From NCBI GenBank assembly GCA_034096865.1, contig JAWQFJ010001852.1, positions 10,001 through 22,500 on the forward strand: a stretch of DNA of 12,500 bases, read 5' to 3'. Position numbers and translations under genes: made by a program. The notes under the pieces were generated by a model. That model saw only the letters and a program-made list of their open reading frames with translations. It did not search any database and was not told where the DNA came from. This document shows, one piece after another, positions 8,321 through 12,500 of the stretch. Positions within the stretch are counted from its first letter, which is position 1. Every line of letters begins with the position of its first letter. The DNA comes from Theodoxus fluviatilis. Lineage: Eukaryota > Mollusca > Gastropoda > Cycloneritida > Neritidae.

Positions 8321-9145
8321 TTGCAACGTACCGCGAATTCTCTTGGCATTTGAAAGACCGTCCTAAGAGGACAATGACGGTGGTCGTTTTGCAGCAAAGT
8401 TTCTTGAAACCCAGGTCCCCACCAGTCGCCCAGCGACGTAGCATCCTTGCCCAGACAGGTTGTCCAAAAGTATGCACACGCACGAAGCAAAACCATCACT
8501 TGTTTTCCTTTGCCTCTGCCTAGCCATTTACGCGGGGCCGTATGCGCCCAAGCTTCTCTCTCCTTTCCTTCACTCCTTATCCAGCTCATTCCGAATCACC
8601 CAACTCCAACCCGACCCCATCCCTGTCTGTCCTCTTCCCCGTCTCACTCCCTGCACCAAATGACGATGCACTGGTGCTCATTTCTGTCAGCAAAATGGGA
8701 TTTGTTCATGCTTGCTATCAGCGTTATGATCATACAACAATAACACATAATGTAGTAAGATTTTTACGATAGATATGTTGGAATTATTTTTATAGGGATG
8801 ACTAGTGTGTATAAAACTGAAGTGGTGTCAACGCATGCTTGGAAACGGGGAGCTAAGAGACGCAGGGAGGAGAGATAGGAGATGGGAAGAAAGAAAATAA
8901 GAACTGTAGGAAACTGCTCAGTCGGCAGTACAACAGAATTGGGCAGACTACGCTTTTAGAGGAAAACAGCTAGAAAGTGCGTGAAGTATGACCAAAGATT
9001 ACTGGGGGCACCGCTTCTTTTCAGTCATCGATGAAACAACTCACCTATCTGCTGATTATCACAACAAAAGAAAATGTTCAACTTAAAGACCCATTAGGAA
9101 TAAGGTGATGTATTGCACAGCAAACTATGTTTCCCTTTAATGCCA
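8321..9145. other. Unique sequence, no gene recognised
   Basis: Non-repetitive DNA. 8355-8385 contains nested inverted repeats (ACCGTC with GACGGT, enclosing GTCCT-AAG-AGGAC). 8550-8655 is pyrimidine-rich, and 8853-8902 is purine-rich on the + strand. Several overlapping short frames of 67-98 codons across 8447-8772 are mutually inconsistent and Pro/Ser-rich because of the pyrimidine bias. None has a recognisable domain. Confidence 0.5.
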
Positions 9146-9148
9146 CCT

Positions 9149-9185
<37 letters not shown>

Positions 9186-9222
9186 TTTCTTTCTCTTTTT
9201 TCTCTCTCTCTCTTTCTTTCTT
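9146..9222. repeat. Polypyrimidine (TC)n/(TTTC)n tract
   Basis: An uninterrupted run of pyrimidines built of (TC) and (TTTC) repeats with T-runs. Purine-pyrimidine strand segregation of this length can form intramolecular triplex DNA. It ends TTTCTTAG at 9217-9224, which looks like a strong 3' splice acceptor, but no exon is recognisable after it. The Lys/Arg/Glu-rich minus-strand frame here is a translation of the repeat. Confidence 0.93.
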
Positions 9223-9827
9223 AGGACGATCCTTTCGCCCGTGAACCATTGGAGTATTGCATGCAACATTTATATTTTTCTCAAACCTGAGCTGTCAGGG
9301 GGAAAAAAAACTGCACACCAACGACAGATGTAGATTTCTTGGGCACTGACTAATGTGCTGACCTGGTTGTCTTTTTTTAGGGTTGAGGGACCACTCGGTG
9401 GAGGCAGATGCTAGCTGATCGATTCTCCCAAACTCAGTTAGTCCGCTTCCTCTGGCGATTTTTGTACTTTTCCCTCATCAACAAACTGCGACGAATCCCC
9501 TTTGAAACAGCACTAAAACTATAATCAAATGTGCACTGGTTTGTGTTTTATCACTGTTTGAATACGTGTGTGCTACAAACGAGCATTTTAAAGAGAACGG
9601 TTTTTAAGGATGCATGTAATACTTCGAGGACAACAACAGGTTTTACAGAGAAAGGGGACTTTTATCGGCGTGTCGCTCAAAGTAAGTGCCTCACTGGGCA
9701 ATATAGATGCACTGTACGTATAGGAGTCTGTCATTTATAGCGGCATCAACACTACAAGGATTTGTTTGCAAGTAAGGCCGAATCGGGATAATGATGATGT
9801 GAGCTGTTGCGCAGGTAGATGCAGGGT
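9223..9827. other. Unique sequence, no gene recognised
   Basis: About 600 bp of ordinary sequence. A 69-codon frame, 9531-9740, has mixed composition with several cysteines but no domain or signal that I recognise. AAAGTAAGT at 9679 is a donor-like motif with no partner. Nothing else is supported. Confidence 0.45.
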
Positions 9828-9874
9828 CTCCCCCCCCCCCCACCCCCCCACCCCCCCCCCCCCACACACACACA
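9828..9874. repeat. Poly-C runs (C12, C7, C13) followed by (CA)n
   Basis: C12 at 9830-9841, C7 at 9843-9849 and C13 at 9851-9863, separated by single A bases, then (CA)6 to 9874. The minus strand therefore has three long G-runs with one-base loops, and C12 or C13 can itself supply a fourth tract, giving strong G-quadruplex potential. Homopolymer lengths of this kind are error-prone in sequencing. The Gly-rich minus-strand frames over this segment are artefacts of the tract. Confidence 0.93.
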
Positions 9875-10173
9875 AAAGAGCACATGATCTTCCTGCAGAC
9901 ACAAAAAAGCAACAATTTATTGTGGAGTTGAAATCTGAAACCCACAAGATACATGCAGGGACGGTTCAGCTTTCTGAAACTAATAGAATGGAACATGTTC
10001 TGGAAGAGCCAGGGTGAAGTCATTGAGACACTTGTGCTGTGTGGCTAAGAAAGAGTGGTTGGCGACAACCGAAGGTGAAATTAGTTTTGGGCAATTTCCT
10101 ACAGACAAAACAATGTTGTATCACATATTGTTATGATTTTAATGAATTCCACTAAGAAGTCTATCTTTTAACT
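9875..10173. other. Unique sequence, no gene recognised
   Basis: AT-rich to mixed unique sequence. I see no ORF beyond low-information short frames and no structured RNA. Confidence 0.45.
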
Positions 10174-10228
10174 TTGTTGCTGTTGTTGTTGTTGTTGGTG
10201 GTGGTGATGGTGGTGGTGGTGATTGTGT
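10174..10228. repeat. (TTG)n/(GTG)n trinucleotide tract
   Basis: TTG repeats (10174-10197) pass into GTG/ATGG repeats to about 10222. It is the only prominent tandem tract in the window whose + strand is G/T-rich and poor in C. It lies about 30 bp downstream of the minus-strand LINE-like reading frame, a position where LINE 3' tails often carry simple repeats. Confidence 0.9.
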
Positions 10229-10253
10229 CTATTGCCTCAGCTATTTTACATTA

Positions 10254-10613
10254 CTATGGCGTTGCTTCGCGAACGAAGATGAGTCGATGCTGCTGTCTAC
10301 GTCCACCGCAGACACGTTGGTGGCTGTAGAGGCCGATGCGGGACCGGCAAGCCAGACCACAGCGGCCGCAGGGGAAGATCCGGCCAGGGTCTAGCATGAC
10401 GCCCTCTCGGTTATTCCTCCTCTGTGATCCTGCGCAGTGGAGTTTTAAGATGAAGTTCGGTGTGCGCAGTACTGGACCCACCCTGTACACCCGAGGTTCG
10501 TCTGCCATGGCCCAGCAAGCTGGGACGGTGACAGTGAGGTCGTAGGATGACTTTTCTAAGCGTCTGCTCAAAACTGTTTTGCTGACTTTAGCTTGTTTCA
10601 CATGCACGGTCAC
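10254..10613 (-). pseudogene. Probable LINE ORF2 C-terminal remnant with C2HC zinc knuckle
   Basis: A 119-residue frame on the minus strand. Residues 82-102 read CGRCGLACRSRIGLYSHQRVC broken as C82-x2-C85-x12-H98-x3-C102, with an extra Cys at 89; this maps to 10308-10370. A C-x2-C ... SRIGLxSHxRxC motif close to a C-terminus is, from my knowledge of the family, a hallmark of the ORF2 tail of non-LTR retrotransposons in molluscs and other invertebrates. There it lies after the reverse transcriptase and probably binds nucleic acid. Residues 1-80 show no reverse transcriptase motif, so the element is 5'-truncated or this is only its end. The ATG at 10613 is simply the first in frame. The stop is followed in the minus-strand sense by the simple repeat at 10174-10228. 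An alternative is a small cellular or domesticated zinc-knuckle gene, which I think less likely. Confidence 0.55.
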
Positions 10614-11099
10614 AAATCGTCAGGAGGTGACAAATGAGATACTCGTATTGTTAGTGGTCTGCGCTATAATTATGTTAAACTCTAAGAAACTTTCTCCTCA
10701 TCGACATTATACTTCAATAATAAAATATTGAAATCAACAAGCAGTTCACACACATGACGTCAGAAATATTTAAAAATTAAACTCGAGCCGATAATCTTCA
10801 CTCTAGCACCTTCAGAAGGAAATTGCATTAATTATTGCCTGCAGTTCCTGAAAAAAAGGGGGGAAAAGTTTGCGTACAGGATACTTCTAAAGAACTACCT
10901 CACAAATTATAGTATTTGTTCGTAAAACCCCCCACCTCATTTATGTTTAAACTGTAGCATTAATGACAAAATAAGAAAATAGCATTAACAAAACCTTAAC
11001 GAAAAAAGTTTGCATCTGGGATATACTGTTTCCGAAAGAATGAACGCCGATAAAAATCCCTTAAACTGCATATATTAAAGATCGATTATTTCACTGATT
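10614..11099. other. AT-rich unique sequence, no gene recognised
   Basis: AT-rich DNA without a convincing ORF. It holds one perfect TGACGTCA palindrome (10755-10762) and a purine run A7G6A4 near 10852-10867. In the minus-strand sense this is where the rest of a LINE ORF2 would be expected upstream of the 10254-10613 frame, but I see no continuation. Confidence 0.5.
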
Positions 11100-11518
11100 A
11101 TTTCTGTGGCCGAGTGGTTAGCGCGCTGGACCTACAGTCGCTTGCGGCCAGTGGGTACGGCGTTCGAAGCTGCGCGGTTCCCAGAGTTGCATCCTTGAAC
11201 AAGATGCTTGACTCGCATTGCTTCTCCCCACCCATTAGTAAAACCGGGTACCTGTGAGAGCAATGTTGGCAAAACGTTGTGCGATGAACCCTTGTATGCG
11301 GCCAAGCGCCAGCATCGGGTTGGAATACTCCCCAGGGAGCGGAGTTGGTGCTGGTACCTGACTGAGTGCGTTTTAAATGTCTGTCACTATGTTTGTTGTG
11401 ACGGACCAGTGAGGATTGATCAAGATGCCCAGTAATCAGGGGGTAAAGTGTAAAGCGGTTTGAGACCCAGACAAAGGGTGTAAGTCGCTATATAAAATCA
11501 CACCTTTACCTTTTTTTT
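11100..11518 (+). mobile_element. tRNA-derived SINE (tRNA-Ser-like head), about 420 bp
   Basis: The head GTGGCCGAGTGGTTAGCG resembles the D-arm region of a tRNA-Ser, with a perfect A box and a recognisable B box. It is followed by about 300 bp of non-tRNA body. The body includes CCTTGAACAAGATGCTTGAC, CTCCCCACCCATTAGTAAA and GGGTACCTG, and a tail region with TTTGAGACCCAG and CGCTATATAAAATCACACC. Such a CTCCACCC...GGGTACC central part and GCGCTATATAAA 3' end are familiar to me from conserved-domain SINE superfamilies shared by molluscs and other invertebrates (possibly MetaSINE), but I cannot verify the family. It ends in T8 at 11511-11518, an RNA polymerase III terminator. The copy is diverged and target-site duplications were not identified. 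It is not a functional tRNA gene: the anticodon and acceptor stems do not fold. Confidence 0.85.
11107..11170 (+). promoter_or_regulatory. RNA polymerase III internal promoter (A and B boxes) of the SINE
   Basis: The A box TGGCCGAGTGG (11107-11117) matches the consensus TRGYNNARNGG fully. The B box GCGTTCGAAGC (11160-11170) keeps the GTTCGA core of GGTTCGANNCC but has C at the second position and a changed 3' end. The boxes lie about 53 bp apart, wider than in most tRNAs and consistent with a long-variable-arm tRNA such as Ser or Leu. The imperfect B box suggests reduced activity. Confidence 0.75.
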
Positions 11519-12500
11519 ACTTACCTGAAAATGTTTCCAGTGTATCTAAAAATAGTGTAACTCGTGGTGTTGGTTAGTGTGATCCAAACGACGTAGAGAA
11601 CTCGATTCATGAACTCATACACGACGTTCGCAGAGAGCAGATTCAGACGCTAGATTGTAAATCTCTTACGTAGGTATCAGAATCAATCGCACGTTTGGTA
11701 GTTTCGCGTGAAATTGGGACGAGTTATTTTCGTAGGTTTGCATACGTGACGTCAAGCAGACCTCAATATCATCATTCCAGTATCATATGAAACAGAATGT
11801 ATCTACAACAGATCCATTTATGGTTAAAGTCGCATCAACATACTGTCATTTCCAAAGGTAAGTTTGGGGAAAAGCGTTTTGGCGGTGCAGGAAGCGAGCA
11901 GGAGCCTCAGTCGTATGGTGCAGGTGGCCTCAGTACTCAACGCTGGATCAGTGCCATTGCTCGCTCTACAGCACTTCTCGTGTGGAATTAAGGAAATGCG
12001 GAGGATCGGGACTAATAACGTCGGGGTCAAAGTGGATTGGAGCTGGAGGCAGAGGAAGGGGAAGGAGTGGCGGAAGGAAAGAGGGGGATGTAGTGGGATG
12101 AGCGAGTGAGGAGAACTGGTGCCGAGGAAATTCCTCGTGGTCTCTGACTACGGAGACAGCCGTGCCAGGTGGTTAACAGGGTCGTCTGCCCACACGACAC
12201 AGGTGGCGCTCCTCTGCTGACTAACGAGGCAGGCCAGGCAGCCATTACGACGAGTCCACCCTCACAGAGCGTTTCACAGAGGGAGATGTTTCCTCCGATA
12301 AAGTTATGTAAGTAAGATGTATTTTCAAAAGAAAGTGTAAATAAAAATATATGCAACCATGGCAACAGGGAGCCATCTTGATTTTTAGTTCGAACATTTG
12401 TCAAATTTTGGCCCTCTGTTCTGACAAAACGTTCTGTTGTATGTTCCCAATTTGTTTATTTCTGAAGCTTTAATATTGGGCAATGTGAATTACATAACTT
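11519..12500. other. Unique sequence with a possible transcript fragment, no confirmed gene
   Basis: AAAGGTAAGT at 11854-11863 is a near-perfect 5' splice donor. The frame before it opens at ATG 11797 and gives about 20 unremarkable residues. A second GTAAGT lies at 12306-12311. AAATAAAAATA near 12341 contains AATAAA. About 12040-12260 is more GC-rich than its surroundings and holds a 15-bp palindrome (12123-12137) and close direct repeats (CACAGAGCG with CACAGAGGG at 12264-12282). A 125-codon minus-strand frame, 12027-12404, is Ser/Pro/Leu-rich with no domain I recognise. These could be pieces of an untranslated exon or an old repeat; none is firm. Confidence 0.4.

Noticed and set aside
8355..8385. 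Nested inverted repeat as a terminator or structured RNA
   Set aside because: The arms are only 5-6 bp with mismatched spacing, and intrinsic terminators of bacterial type are not expected in this genome.
6688..8523. 611-codon Thr/His/Ser/Leu repeat ORF
   Set aside because: It is a translation of (ACTC)n, which has no forward stop and reads the same in every frame. The flanking residues are unique sequence without a domain.
9217..9224. 3' splice acceptor after the polypyrimidine tract
   Set aside because: The motif is good, but the tract is a simple repeat and no plausible coding exon or donor pairs with it.
9691..10023. Minus-strand 110-codon ORF with Gly-rich core
   Set aside because: The Gly run is the poly-C tract at 9830-9863 read on the other strand. 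The remainder has no recognisable domain.
11100..11175. Functional tRNA-Ser gene
   Set aside because: The A box is good, but the B box is altered, and no acceptor or anticodon stem pairs properly. A SINE body and tail follow.
12027..12404. 125-codon minus-strand ORF as a gene
   Set aside because: It has Ser/Pro/Leu-rich composition, no recognised domain, no conservation evidence, and overlaps the GC-rich segment that may be an old repeat.

Overview
The window looks like non-coding DNA from an animal nuclear genome, most likely a lophotrochozoan and plausibly a gastropod mollusc. The evidence is a tRNA-Ser-like SINE with a long non-tRNA body, a short TIR-bounded element of a type widespread in invertebrates, a fragment resembling a LINE ORF2 C-terminus, and very heavy simple-repeat content. 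There is no operon structure, no bacterial-style gene and no complete gene that I can defend. The host assignment is an inference from repeat types, not from a diagnostic gene.

Layout: 1-370 is AT-rich unique sequence. 371-662 is a compound (TC)/(CG)/(CA) microsatellite. 694-840 is a 69-bp tandem duplication. 841-2350 is unique sequence with one weak ORF. About 2376-5009 is a minisatellite of 23-bp units (about 110-114 copies) with C-runs on the + strand and G-runs on the - strand. 5010-5571 is unique and pyrimidine-rich. 5572-5755 is a (CG)/(CA)/(CAGA) compound repeat. About 5849-6243 is a TIR-bounded mobile element. 6244-6770 is unique. 6771-8320 is a giant compound tetranucleotide array (CAGT, ACGC, ACTC). 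8321-9145 is unique. 9146-9222 is a polypyrimidine tract, 9828-9874 a poly-C/(CA) tract and 10174-10228 a (TTG)/(GTG) tract. 10254-10613 (-) is a probable LINE ORF2 C-terminal remnant with a C2HC zinc knuckle. About 11100-11518 is the SINE. 11519-12500 is unique. Tandem repeats make up roughly two fifths of the window.

The most striking object is the 23-bp array. Its unit has no stop trinucleotide in any forward frame and a length not divisible by 3, so all three + frames read permutations of one 23-residue Pro/His/Cys-rich peptide for kilobases. That produces spectacular but probably spurious ORFs (for example 916 codons from the ATG at 2317). The same array carries about four C-tracts per unit, giving dense G-quadruplex/i-motif potential. 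Variation is concentrated at one triplet of the unit, with visible higher-order repeats. The long ORFs through the ACTC array have the same arithmetic cause.
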